Shown: positions 1 to 7,486 of the stretch, piece by piece
Position numbering within the stretch: position 1 is the first letter of the stretch
How the letters are laid out: the number at the start of each line of letters is the position of its first letter
From: CAG-492 sp045643465
GTDB lineage: Bacteria > Bacillota > Clostridia > TANB77 > CAG-508
Reading direction: 5' to 3'
Length of the DNA: 23,993 nt
Assembly (NCBI GenBank): GCA_045643465.1
Contig: JAZUKV010000012.1
Coordinates: 1-23,993, forward strand
Translations under genes and position numbers: made by a program
The notes under the pieces: generated by a model
The model's input: the letters and a program-made list of their open reading frames with translations, nothing else
The model's database searches: none
What the model was told of the DNA's origin: nothing

Positions 1-29
1 CGTCCTCATTTTTGCTGTGGACGATTAGT

Positions 30-58
30 ATTTTACTATACTTTTTACAAGATGTCAA
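30..58 (-). promoter_or_regulatory. Sigma-A promoter firing out of the left edge
   Basis: On the minus strand TTGACA (53-58) is followed after 17 bases by TAAAAT (30-35). The transcript would start near position 23 and leave the window after about 23 bases, so its gene is not visible. The visible transcript has complementary ends (CGTCC near 20-24, GGACG at 1-5) and contains AAAATGAGGACG, which resembles the start of some clostridial T-box leaders. The T-box idea is weak because nearly all of the leader lies outside. Confidence 0.65.
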
Positions 59-215
59 CACATTTTTTAAATATTTTTAAATTATTTTTTATGACCTATT
101 TTGGCGTAAAAAAATAATAAATTAGTATTTGTTTTTTCTTGATGTTTTATTACTAATTTACATATTAAATACTATATATATTCATATGTTTTCATCTCTT
201 GCTGAGTACTTCTTT

Positions 216-244
216 ATCATACCATTTTGAATTTTATTTGTCAA
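216..244 (-). promoter_or_regulatory. Second tandem sigma-A promoter
   Basis: TTGACA (239-244), a 17-base spacer and TATGAT (216-221) on the minus strand form a strong promoter. About 11 bases further the transcript has CAGCAAGAGATGA. This resembles CAGCAAAAATGA, found at almost the same distance after the promoter at 30-58, so the two starts look like diverged duplicates. An A/T-only inverted repeat (TAAATTAGTA at 151-160 and its complement at 118-127, minus-strand reading) followed by a T-rich run at 107-117 could end a transcript of about 100 bases. No ORF of note lies in between. Confidence 0.6.
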
Positions 245-364
245 CAGATTTTTTTAATTTTTAAAAAGAAATTTTTACCAATAATTCAACTTTTTTCTCT
301 TCATCTTAGTTATAAATTATTTTAAACTTTTTCTGTTGATATAATTATTAATTGGTACTTGATT

Positions 365-393
365 ATAATATCATATGGCATATTCAAAGTCAA
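365..393 (-). promoter_or_regulatory. Third upstream promoter
   Basis: TTGACT (388-393), 17 bases and TATTAT (365-370) on the minus strand lie just beyond the stop of the CYTH gene at 432. The region 1-431 has no gene that I can support. It is A/T-rich, holds three minus-strand promoters, and probably forms the regulatory region of a gene left of the window. Confidence 0.5.
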
Positions 394-431
394 TATATTT
401 TTCGTCATTTTTTTAGTTTTTTCTTTATTAT

Positions 432-1090
432 TTACTGATTAATTTCAAATATATGATTTTCATATTTAGGCATTTCTTTATCGAATTCTACTATATTATA
501 TTGTTTTATGTTTTGATTTCTACAAAGCTCTGAATATTTGTCATCCCATGATAATTTATAAGAATCTTCTATTTTTAAATTAAATTTATTTAAATATTCA
601 CTTATTACAATTTGCGGATTTTTGTATTCACTTTTATTTTCGATTTCGAAAGCTATTATAAATGGATAAACATCTATTGCAATTTCCACATCATTATTTG
701 CAAATACATAACGATATCTTTCATAACTTTCTATTAATTTCATTTTTAAAACATCTTCTAATATATAAATTATATTATCATGCTCTTCTGCTTTTAATGT
801 TATTTCCACTTCTTGCTCTTTATTTATTTCATTTATATGAGTGTCCCCTAATCGTCTTTTGTAACTTATCATCATTTTTTCACTTTGCTCATTTTTATTA
901 ATCCTTAATCTGAATCTAGCATCGATTTCTTTTGAATAAAAACTATTTTCTTTTTGAGGATGATCATATTGAACTGTTTTTTCATAAAATTTTCTTTATA
1001 TGTTAGCTCTTTTATAGTTTTCATATATTTTACTATCTTATTCTCTTGATCTAATGAATAATAATATCTTACTTCATTTTCAACATTCAT
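432..1090 (-). pseudogene. CYTH-domain protein, broken by one frameshift
   Basis: Two ORFs in different frames join into one CYTH-like protein (the triphosphate tunnel fold of class IV adenylate cyclases and thiamine triphosphatases). The first part, from ATG at 1090, begins with an ENEVR motif and reads correctly to about KENF. In the next frame the sequence continues YEKTVQYDHP, then DARFRLR, YKRR, EVEITL, YERYR and the IDVYPF/AFEIE strands, to the stop at 432. Adding one base in the GAAAATTTTATG stretch (about 983-994) restores a protein of about 219 residues with charged residues placed as in CYTH domains. The start has a strong ribosome site (AAAGGAGG). The break could be a true mutation, an assembly error in a short homopolymer, or less likely programmed frameshifting. 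The substrate cannot be told from sequence. The family call is an inference from motifs. Confidence 0.75.
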
Positions 1091-1120
1091 CTAACTAACC
1101 TCCTTTTATTAATATAACAA

Positions 1121-1146
1121 AAGACTATAGATTTTACCATAGCCTT
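1121..1146 (-). terminator. Terminator after the DUF951 gene
   Basis: A 10-base-pair stem (AAGGCTATGG with CTATAGTCTT, including two G-U pairs) lies just past the stop at 1155 on the minus strand and is followed by TTTGTTAT. It sits between the DUF951 gene and the ribosome site of the CYTH gene. Confidence 0.6.
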
Positions 1147-1154
1147 ATCATTTT

Positions 1155-1346
1155 TTACTCATTATCATTATTCTCTATTTTTTTAGTTATTGATTTTATT
1201 GCTTTTTCTCTTGGTAGTAATATTATATGTCCACATCCTAAGCATTTTAATTTAAAATCAACTCCCACTCTAGTTATTTCCCAAAGTTTGCTTCCACATG
1301 GATGTTGTTTTTTTGTTTTTACAATATCACCAACATTATATAACAT
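1155..1346 (-). CDS. DUF951 family protein
   Basis: This 63-residue protein matches the DUF951 family of Firmicutes. It has the NVGDIVKTKKQHPCGS opening, VGVDFKLKCLGCGH in the middle and a basic, acidic-ended tail. The cysteines (PCGS and CLGCGH) could bind a metal. Its cellular role is not established. I chose ATG at 1346 because AAGGAG lies 11 bases upstream; an in-frame GTG at 1355 would leave only two bases after AAGGAG. The gene lies downstream of gltX with about 185 bases of REP-like sequence between, and a terminator follows at once. It may be transcribed by read-through from gltX, since no convincing promoter is seen. Confidence 0.85.
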   Translation of the reverse strand: MLYNVGDIVKTKKQHPCGSKLWEITRVGVDFKLKCLGCGHIILLPREKAIKSITKKIENNDNE

Positions 1347-1402
1347 AGCTATCACTTCTCCTTTATACTGTTTAACTTAGCATAAACTTTCTGTGCTACA
1401 AA

Positions 1403-1471
1403 GTGGAAAAAAGAACTGTCCCTTTTTCCAAAAAAGTGGAAAAGAGAACCGTCCCCAATTCCACCGTCCCC
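1403..1471. repeat. REP-like GGGGACGG repeats
   Basis: Two tandem copies of GTGGAAAA(A/G)AGAAC(T/C)GTCCC, at 1403-1429 and 1436-1462, are followed by a third partial copy ACCGTCCCC at 1463-1471. The complementary strand reads GGGGACGGTTCTCTTTTCC. This word recurs in many Firmicutes genomes as short REP-like elements thought to be moved by REP-associated (Y1-type) transposases. No transposase is present here. On the gltX side, 1472-1531 is an almost pure pyrimidine tract on the plus strand with no gene seen. Confidence 0.6.
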
Positions 1472-1531
1472 TTTTCTTTTTTTGTTTGTTTCTTCTTTTT
1501 TTCTTTTTTGTTTCTTCTTCTTTTCTTCTTT

Positions 1532-3169
1532 TTATTTTTTCAATCTTCTTTTTACTTCTTCTTCTCCAAGAACATTAATTATTTCATATAAGTCTGGTGT
1601 GTTTTGTCTTCCTGTTAATTTTGCTCTTATTACTGTGCTTATATCTCCAACATGTCCTGGCCATTTTTCTGGCTCTGCTTTAAATATTTTTACTTCTCTT
1701 GCGTAACCAGTTTCTTCTGCTAAATCCTTTAGCTTATCAAACCAAGTTTGTTTGTCATCTTTTATGTTAAAATATTTTTCTACATATAAATTTAATATTT
1801 TTGATATTTCTGATTCATCTGATATTTTTCCATAATTAAAATCTGTTATTTTGTCATATTCTTCATTATACATATATGAAATATTATCTTTTAGCTCTGA
1901 CCATTTTGAAATATCTTTTCTTGGTTTTGCGTTTCCTCTTTCTATTCCTACTACTTTTAAACTGTATTCTTTATCAGATAATAATTCTACTAATTCATTA
2001 TCATAAACTTTTGCCCATGCTAAAGCTTCATTATATACTCTATCTGCTGAATATCTTGATATTACATTTTTAGATACATCTAATAATTTTATCATATCAA
2101 ATAGAGCTCCACTTACACTCATCTTGTTTAATTGTAAATCGAATTCAGTTATTTCTTTTTCTGGATTTGCTCTTCTCCAATTTTCAAATTGAGAATTTGC
2201 TATATTCATTAAATATTCTGTAACTGATTGTGCAGGTATTCCTTGTTCATGATAAAAACCAACTGCCGCTTCTGGATCTTTTCTTTTACTTATTTTTCTT
2301 CTTTTTCCATCTTCTTCTTTCATTATTGGAGCATAATGTGCATATTTTGGTGTTTTAAATCCTAGCTCATAAAATAATTGTAAATGTATTGGCATTGATG
2401 AAACCCATTCATCAGAGCGTACAACTATTGTACTTCTCATTAAATGATCATCTATTGCATGTGCAAAATGGAATGTTGGTAATCCGTCGCTTTTTATTAT
2501 TACAACATCTTGATCATTCTCTGGTAGCTCTATAGTTCCTTTTACAACATCTTTGTATTTTATTTTTCTATCTTCTCTTCCTGGTGATTTAAAACGGATT
2601 ATATAATCTTCTCCATTTTTAATTTTTTCTGCTGCTTCTTCTACTGATAAATTTCTGTACTTAGCCCATACACCATAATATCCTGTTCTTACTTTTGCTG
2701 CTTCTTGTTTAGCTCTAAGCTCTTCAAGCTCTTCAGGTGATGCAAAACATGGATATGCTTTTCCTTGTGCTAATAAATATTTAGCATATGCTTTATATAT
2801 TTCACCTCTTTGGCTTTGTAAATATGGACCATATTCACCTTTTTCTTCAGTATCCGAAATCATACCTTCGTCAAATTTTACATCAAAACTTTTTAGAGCA
2901 TCTACAATTTGATTTACACCGTTATCTATTTTTCTTTTTTGATCTGTATCTTCAACTCTTAAATATAAAACACCTTTAGTTCTTTGCGTTATAACACTGT
3001 TTATTACACATTGATACAATCCTCCGATATGTACAAATCCAGTTGGACTTGGTGCAAATCTAGTAACAATTGCTCCTTCTGGTAAATTTCTTTCTGGATA
3101 TTTCTCTTCATAATAAGATATATCTTTTACATCTGGAAATATTAAATCTGCTAAATCTTTATAATCCAT
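1532..3169 (-). CDS. gltX: Glutamate--tRNA ligase
   Basis: This class I aminoacyl-tRNA synthetase charges tRNA-Glu in the cytoplasm. The HIGH signature appears as APSPTGFVHIGG near residue 45, after an N-terminal extension of about 30 residues. LRVEDTDQKR follows, and the KMSKS-type loop reads RKISKRKDP near residue 300. The helical anticodon-binding region contains GHVGDISTVIRAKLTGR near the C-terminus. At 545 residues it is longer than the usual bacterial enzyme and belongs to a divergent GluRS form. Whether it also charges tRNA-Gln cannot be judged from sequence. An in-frame TTG exists at 3178, but the ribosome site AGAGAGG lies 10 bases before ATG 3169 and only one base before the TTG, so I use the ATG. 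A promoter lies at 3203-3231. Confidence 0.95.
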   Translation of the reverse strand: MDYKDLADLIFPDVKDISYYEEKYPERNLPEGAIVTRFAPSPTGFVHIGGLYQCVINSVITQRTKGVLYLRVEDTDQKRKIDNGVNQIVDALKSFDVKFDEGMISDTEEKGEYGPYLQSQRGEIYKAYAKYLLAQGKAYPCFASPEELEELRAKQEAAKVRTGYYGVWAKYRNLSVEEAAEKIKNGEDYIIRFKSPGREDRKIKYKDVVKGTIELPENDQDVVIIKSDGLPTFHFAHAIDDHLMRSTIVVRSDEWVSSMPIHLQLFYELGFKTPKYAHYAPIMKEEDGKRRKISKRKDPEAAVGFYHEQGIPAQSVTEYLMNIANSQFENWRRANPEKEITEFDLQLNKMSVSGALFDMIKLLDVSKNVISRYSADRVYNEALAWAKVYDNELVELLSDKEYSLKVVGIERGNAKPRKDISKWSELKDNISYMYNEEYDKITDFNYGKISDESEISKILNLYVEKYFNIKDDKQTWFDKLKDLAEETGYAREVKIFKAEPEKWPGHVGDISTVIRAKLTGRQNTPDLYEIINVLGEEEVKRRLKK

Positions 3170-3202
3170 GCTTATCAATCCTCTCTTTTTTTATTGTTTT
3201 TT

Positions 3203-3231
3203 ATTATATATATAAACTAAATATTTTGCAA
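3203..3231 (-). promoter_or_regulatory. gltX promoter
   Basis: TTGCAA (3226-3231), a 17-base spacer and a perfect TATAAT (3203-3208) on the minus strand lie between the rnjA terminator and the gltX ribosome site. This makes gltX an independent transcription unit. Confidence 0.7.
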
Positions 3232-3248
3232 TAATATCCTACTTATTT

Positions 3249-3275
3249 AAAAACAGGCTTATATTGCCTGTTTTT
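3249..3275 (-). terminator. rnjA terminator
   Basis: A perfect 10-base-pair stem, AAAAACAGGC with GCCTGTTTTT around a 7-base loop, begins four bases after the rnjA stop codon and ends in a T run. Confidence 0.85.
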
Positions 3276-3278
3276 AAA

Positions 3279-5159
3279 CTAAATTTCCATTATTATTGGT
3301 AAAATCATTGGATTACGCTTAGTTTTTTGGAATATATAATCTCTTAAGTTTTCTTTTAATGTAGCTTTTATTGTTGACCAATCTGTTATATTCTTATCTT
3401 CAAATTTTTGTACTTCTATGCGTATTTGTTTTTTTACATCTTCCATTAAGTTTTCAGATTCACGAACATATACAAATCCTCTTGATATTACATCTGGTCC
3501 TGAAACAATTTCTCCTGTTGTTCCATCCATTGTCATTACTATTATAATTAATCCGTCTTGTGATAAATGTTGTCTATCTCTTAATACTATGTTTCCAACA
3601 TCTCCAACACCTAAGCCATCTACTAATATTTTTCCTGATGGAACTGCTCCTGTTAATTTTGCTTCATGTTCATTTATTTCTAATATTCTACCATTTTTCA
3701 TTAAGAATATATTTTCTTTTGGTATTCCCATTTCTTGTGCAGTTTCACTGTGTGCTATTAACTGATGATACTCTCCATGAACTGGTATAAAGAATTTTGG
3801 TTTTGCTAATGCTAAAATTAATTTTTGCTCTTCTTGACATGCATGACCTGATACGTGAACATCTTCTAATGCACTATATACAACTTCTGCTCCAATTTTC
3901 ATTAAATCATCTATTACCTTTGATACTGATTTTTCATTTCCTGGAATAGGAGTTGCTGATATTATTACTAAATCATTTTGCGTTATTACTACTTTTTTAT
4001 GCTCTCCTGAAGCCATTCTTGTTAAAGCAGACATTGCTTCACCTTGGCTTCCAGTTGTTATTATAACTAATTGATCATCATTATAATTTTTTATTAAATC
4101 TATATCTATAAATGTTTTTTCTGGTACTTGTATATAACCTAATTCTGAAGCTGTTTCTATCATATTTATCATACTTCTTCCGCAAACAGCTACTTTTCTA
4201 CCATGTTTTACTGCTGAATTTAATATCTGTTGAACTCTATGAACATTTGAAGCAAATGTTGCCACAACTATTCTTTTTGTACAGTTTTGAAATAATCTCT
4301 CAAAAACATCTCCTACAGTACTCTCAGACATTGAATATCCTTTTCGCTCTGAATTAGTGCTATCAGACATAAGAGCCATTATGCCTTCATTTCCTAGCTC
4401 TGCAATTCTTCCAAAATCCATTACTTGATTATCGATTGGTGTATAATCTACTTTAAAATCTCCTGTGTGCAATACTGTTCCTGCTGGAGTTTTTATTGCT
4501 AACATTACAGAATCTGGTATACTGTGTGAACTACGTATAAATTCTATTTTGATTTTTCCGAAATTAATTGTTTCACCTTGCATTACTTCATACAATTTTG
4601 TTTTCTTTAATAATTTATGCTCATCTAATTTATTTCTAATTAATCCACATGCTAATCTTGTTGCATAAATTGGCATATCTACCTTTTTTAATACATATGG
4701 AATTGATCCGATATGGTCTTCATGTCCGTGTGTTATTACCAATCCTCTTAATTTCTCTTTATTTCTTTCTAGATAAGTTACATCTGGTATAACCATATCT
4801 ACTCCGAGCATACTGTCTTCTGGAAATTCTAATCCACAATCTACTAATACTAAATCATCTTCATATTCAAAAACAGTTATGTTTTTTCCTATTTCTTCTA
4901 ATCCACCTAATGGAATTATTTTTAATTTTCCTTTTTTAAAATTAAAATCATATTCTGAATCTTTTGTTTTTGCATCAACTTTTCTTTTTCCCATTTTACT
5001 TGTTTTTTGAGTATTATTTGCTGTTTTTTCTTTTTTCTCTCCTACAGCTCTTTTTTTGTTTATTAATCCACCTTTATTTTCTCTTTTTAAGTTTGGATTT
5101 TTAACTTCTTTTACTGATTTTTCACCAGCATTCTCATTTGAATTTGTTTCTTTTGTCAT
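3279..5159 (-). CDS. rnjA: Ribonuclease J
   Basis: This metallo-beta-lactamase/beta-CASP ribonuclease acts in mRNA decay and in rRNA and 5'-end processing, with endonuclease and 5'-to-3' exonuclease activity in Firmicutes. The catalytic zinc motif THGHEDHIGS lies near residue 145. SHSIPDS, HTGDFK, DSTNSERKGYS, the beta-CASP region and PVHGEYHQL follow in family order. The C-terminal domain is complete and ends IIMEI. The protein has 626 residues, against about 555 for the Bacillus enzymes. The extra length is an N-terminal tail of about 75 residues, very rich in lysine and asparagine, probably disordered and possibly RNA-binding. AAGGAG lies about 12 bases before the ATG. A 420-base intergenic region separates it from the pyk terminator. 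J1 versus J2 cannot be assigned. Confidence 0.95.
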   Translation of the reverse strand: MTKETNSNENAGEKSVKEVKNPNLKRENKGGLINKKRAVGEKKEKTANNTQKTSKMGKRKVDAKTKDSEYDFNFKKGKLKIIPLGGLEEIGKNITVFEYEDDLVLVDCGLEFPEDSMLGVDMVIPDVTYLERNKEKLRGLVITHGHEDHIGSIPYVLKKVDMPIYATRLACGLIRNKLDEHKLLKKTKLYEVMQGETINFGKIKIEFIRSSHSIPDSVMLAIKTPAGTVLHTGDFKVDYTPIDNQVMDFGRIAELGNEGIMALMSDSTNSERKGYSMSESTVGDVFERLFQNCTKRIVVATFASNVHRVQQILNSAVKHGRKVAVCGRSMINMIETASELGYIQVPEKTFIDIDLIKNYNDDQLVIITTGSQGEAMSALTRMASGEHKKVVITQNDLVIISATPIPGNEKSVSKVIDDLMKIGAEVVYSALEDVHVSGHACQEEQKLILALAKPKFFIPVHGEYHQLIAHSETAQEMGIPKENIFLMKNGRILEINEHEAKLTGAVPSGKILVDGLGVGDVGNIVLRDRQHLSQDGLIIIVMTMDGTTGEIVSGPDVISRGFVYVRESENLMEDVKKQIRIEVQKFEDKNITDWSTIKATLKENLRDYIFQKTKRNPMILPIIMEI

Positions 5160-5215
5160 TATATTTATATCACTCCTTCTTTTTTATTTATTTAAATCTA
5201 TATTCTCTTTATAAT

Positions 5216-5244
5216 ACTATAAATCCCATTATAGTTATTGTCAC
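5216..5244 (-). promoter_or_regulatory. Candidate proximal rnjA promoter
   Basis: GTGACA (5239-5244), a 17-base spacer and TATAGT (5216-5221) on the minus strand lie about 60 bases before the rnjA start. It is weaker than the upstream promoter at 5539-5567. The matches are modest for such A/T-rich DNA. Confidence 0.4.
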
Positions 5245-5384
5245 ACTTATTAATTGCCTTATACAAATAAATTAAAACAAATTTTACATACTAATTAATT
5301 TTAATTAGCATTATCTCTTTTATACATTTTATTTTATAATTAACTTTTTGCGATCTTTGTTAATTACTATACATTTTCTTTGCT

Positions 5385-5567
5385 ATAAAATACGCATTTG
5401 GCTCTTATGCGTATTATTAATTTATTTTTATAAAATTTCCGAACTACATATTATAACATTATTAATATTCTTTATCTTGAATATTAAATATAAATTTAAA
5501 TCTCTTTTTATGCCATAAATTGGCCATAACTGTTCCTTATTATACACATTTTTCGTTTTTTTGTCAA
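5385..5567 (-). ncRNA. Candidate small RNA or attenuated rnjA leader
   Basis: A consensus promoter, TTGACA (5562-5567), 17 bases, TATAAT (5539-5544), fires toward rnjA. About 120 bases on, a perfect 9-base-pair hairpin (AATACGCAT at 5407-5415 with ATGCGTATT at 5389-5397, minus reading) is followed by TTTTAT. This could end a short RNA or attenuate the rnjA transcript, whose leader would otherwise be about 370 bases. A 21-codon ORF from ATG at about 5527 has AAGGA before it, but that AAGGA may lie at or before the transcription start. I do not recognise a known RNA family. The rest of 5160-5582 shows nothing else. Confidence 0.4.
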
Positions 5568-5582
5568 TACACAGTAAAATAA

Positions 5583-5623
5583 AAAACATGAATTGAACTT
5601 TTGAACTGTTCAATCCATGTTTT
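5583..5623 (-). terminator. pyk terminator
   Basis: On the minus strand AAAACATGGATTGAAC pairs with GTTCAATTCATGTTTT (one mismatch) and is followed by a T-rich run, 20 bases after the pyk stop. Confidence 0.85.
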
Positions 5624-5642
5624 GTTTTATATAATAATAATT

Positions 5643-7067
5643 TTATAATTGCTCTATTTTTAAGAAGTTTGTTTGTTTAGTTCCGTTCTTTGGGAATCCA
5701 CCTGTTAAAGCAACAATGTCACCATCTTTTGCTCCCATAACTTCTTTAGCTTTTTGTTTTGCTATTGCTGTAATTTCTTCTATAGTATTTCCTTCTTTAA
5801 CTACTACTGGATATACAGCATAGTTTAATGCTAATGAACGAGCAACTGCTTCTGAACTTGTAACTGCTAATACTAAACATCTTGGTTTTAAGTTACTGAT
5901 TCTTCTTGCTGTATCTCCTGATTCTGTAGAAGCAATTATTAATTCTATTCCTAATACACTTGCTGCATTTACTACACTATTAGCTATAGTTTCTGTAATA
6001 TTTATTTCTCTTTCTGAATCAAATTCATAGTCATAATCGTAATATTCTTCAGTATCTTTACAGATTTCTGCCATAAATCTTACAACTTCGATTGGGAATT
6101 TACCAACTGTTGTTTCTCCTGAAAGCATAACTGCATCTGTACCATCTAATACTGCATTAGCAACATCTGATACTTCTGCTCTTGTTGGTCTTGCGCTCTT
6201 TTTCATTGATTCTAACATTTCTGTAGCAACTACTACAAATTTACCTTTTTCACGGCATCTTTCTACCATTAATTTTTGATATTTTGGTAATTGTTGCAAT
6301 GGAACTTCAACACCTAAATCACCACGAGCTACCATTATACCATCAGCTACATCTATAATTGAATCTAAGTTTTCAACACCTGTTGTGCTTTCTATTTTTG
6401 CAATAAGTTTTATATCTTCTCTATTGCATTGTTTTGCGATTTCTCTTGCTTCTAATACATCTTCTTTGCAAGATACAAATGATAATGCTATATAATCACC
6501 TTCATGCTCGCAAGCATAAATTATATCTTCTCTATCAACATCACTAATGAATGGTATATCTAATTTTATACCTGGTGCATTTAAGCTCTTTTTGTTTCCT
6601 AAAACACCACCATTGATTATTTTACATGTTACACCATCATCTTCAACAGAAATAACTTGTATTTTCATTAATCCATTTTCTAATAATACTATTGAACCAA
6701 CATCTAAGTTGTCTATAGCTTGTGGATGGTTAACTGAGAATCTTTCTTCGTTTCCTAATACAGATTCTTTAACCATTCTGATAGTTTTTCCTTCTTCTAA
6801 TTTAATTTCGCCAGTTTCTGTCATTCCACTTCTGAATTCTGGTCCTTTTGTATCAAATAATATAGCAACATTTTTTCCTGTCATTTCTCTTACTTTATGA
6901 ACTGAATCTACAACAGCTATTTTTTCTTCTGGTGTAGCATGAGAGAAATTGATACGTGCTACGTTCATTCCTGCTTCTACCATTTTGCTCATGATTTCTG
7001 GATCTGTGCTTGATGGTCCTATACTACAAATTATTTTTGTTTTTTTAATGTTTGTTTTACAACTCAT
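5643..7067 (-). CDS. pyk: Pyruvate kinase
   Basis: This cytoplasmic enzyme converts phosphoenolpyruvate and ADP to pyruvate and ATP, the last step of glycolysis. The N-terminal barrel starts TKIICSIGPSS, with MNVARINFSHA and FDTKGPEFR. The metal- and substrate-binding stretch IMVARGDLGVEVP lies near residue 245, then VATEMLESM and MLSGETTVGKFP. The C-terminal allosteric domain runs to the end. The length of 474 residues is that of the short form, without the extra PEP-utiliser-type domain found in Bacillus. AAGGAG precedes the ATG by about 11 bases. It is monocistronic, with its own promoter (7107-7135) and terminator. Confidence 0.97.
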   Translation of the reverse strand: MSCKTNIKKTKIICSIGPSSTDPEIMSKMVEAGMNVARINFSHATPEEKIAVVDSVHKVREMTGKNVAILFDTKGPEFRSGMTETGEIKLEEGKTIRMVKESVLGNEERFSVNHPQAIDNLDVGSIVLLENGLMKIQVISVEDDGVTCKIINGGVLGNKKSLNAPGIKLDIPFISDVDREDIIYACEHEGDYIALSFVSCKEDVLEAREIAKQCNREDIKLIAKIESTTGVENLDSIIDVADGIMVARGDLGVEVPLQQLPKYQKLMVERCREKGKFVVVATEMLESMKKSARPTRAEVSDVANAVLDGTDAVMLSGETTVGKFPIEVVRFMAEICKDTEEYYDYDYEFDSEREINITETIANSVVNAASVLGIELIIASTESGDTARRISNLKPRCLVLAVTSSEAVARSLALNYAVYPVVVKEGNTIEEITAIAKQKAKEVMGAKDGDIVALTGGFPKNGTKQTNFLKIEQL

Positions 7068-7106
7068 TTTCTATACATCTCCTTAATAAAATTTTAGATA
7101 CGTAGT

Positions 7107-7135
7107 ATTATATATGCATTTGAAAAAAAAATCAA
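7107..7135 (-). promoter_or_regulatory. pyk promoter
   Basis: TTGATT (7130-7135), a 17-base spacer and TATAAT (7107-7112) on the minus strand lie 40 bases before the pyk start, tucked between it and the stop of the GIY-YIG gene. Confidence 0.7.
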
Positions 7136-7152
7136 TGTTTATGACAAAAAAA

Positions 7153-7428
7153 TTAATTTTCTAAAATACTTTTAATGTCATTTTTTTCTATTAAATGCTC
7201 TTTTTCTTTTTTACTCAACTTTTTTAGTTCTATTTCTCTATGAAGAGCTTCACTTTTCGTTTCAAATTTTTCATAATATACTAATTTTACTGGTAATCTT
7301 GCCCTTGTATATTTTGCACCTTTTCCACTATTATGCACTTTTTCTCTTTTTTCAGGATTTACTGCATATCCACTATAAATTGTATTATCAGAACATCTAA
7401 GCATATATGCATAATGTTTATCTTCCAT
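7153..7428 (-). CDS. GIY-YIG domain protein (UPF0213/YhbQ-like)
   Basis: This single GIY-YIG nuclease-fold protein has 91 residues. The hallmark is YAYMLRCSDNTIYSGYAVNPEKR, with YML and YSGY as the two GIY-YIG half-motifs and the arginine near residue 27. HNSGKGAKYTRARLPVKLVYYE and the glutamate in EALHREIELKKL follow. This matches small bacterial stand-alone proteins of the UPF0213/YhbQ type, some of which have weak nuclease activity; the role is unsettled. An upstream in-frame ATG at 7461 lies inside the terminator hairpin and before the likely transcription start. GTAGGA five bases before ATG 7428 supports the shorter form. Confidence 0.9.
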   Translation of the reverse strand: MEDKHYAYMLRCSDNTIYSGYAVNPEKREKVHNSGKGAKYTRARLPVKLVYYEKFETKSEALHREIELKKLSKKEKEHLIEKNDIKSILEN

Positions 7429-7444
7429 ATTTTTCCTACCTTTT

Positions 7445-7478
7445 ATTATAAAAAAGTTCACACAAATGTGTGAACTTT
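7445..7478 (-). terminator. Terminator of the surface-protein gene, overlapping a promoter
   Basis: A perfect 12-base-pair inverted repeat (AAAGTTCACACA at 7467-7478 and TGTGTGAACTTT at 7453-7464, minus reading) with a T tail follows the stop at 7487. The last T of the tail begins a perfect TATAAT (7445-7450). TTCACA, within the stem, lies 18 bases upstream of it and could serve as a weak -35 box for the GIY-YIG gene. The terminator is clear; the promoter is an inference. Confidence 0.85.
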
Positions 7479-7486
7479 ACTTACTT

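Noticed and set aside
905..1090. Stand-alone 61-residue gene
   Set aside because: Its end reads as noise, and the correct continuation lies in the next frame in the CYTH ORF; it is the first part of a frameshifted gene.
1393..1591. Plus-strand phenylalanine-rich ORFs
   Set aside because: They arise from the pyrimidine tract and REP repeats opposite the gltX 3' end and have no ribosome site.
3170..3178. TTG start for gltX
   Set aside because: The ribosome site would be one base from the TTG; ATG 3169 has proper spacing.
5428..5613. 61-codon minus-strand ORF
   Set aside because: It overlaps the pyk terminator and the promoter at 5539-5567, lacks a ribosome site, and its product resembles no protein.
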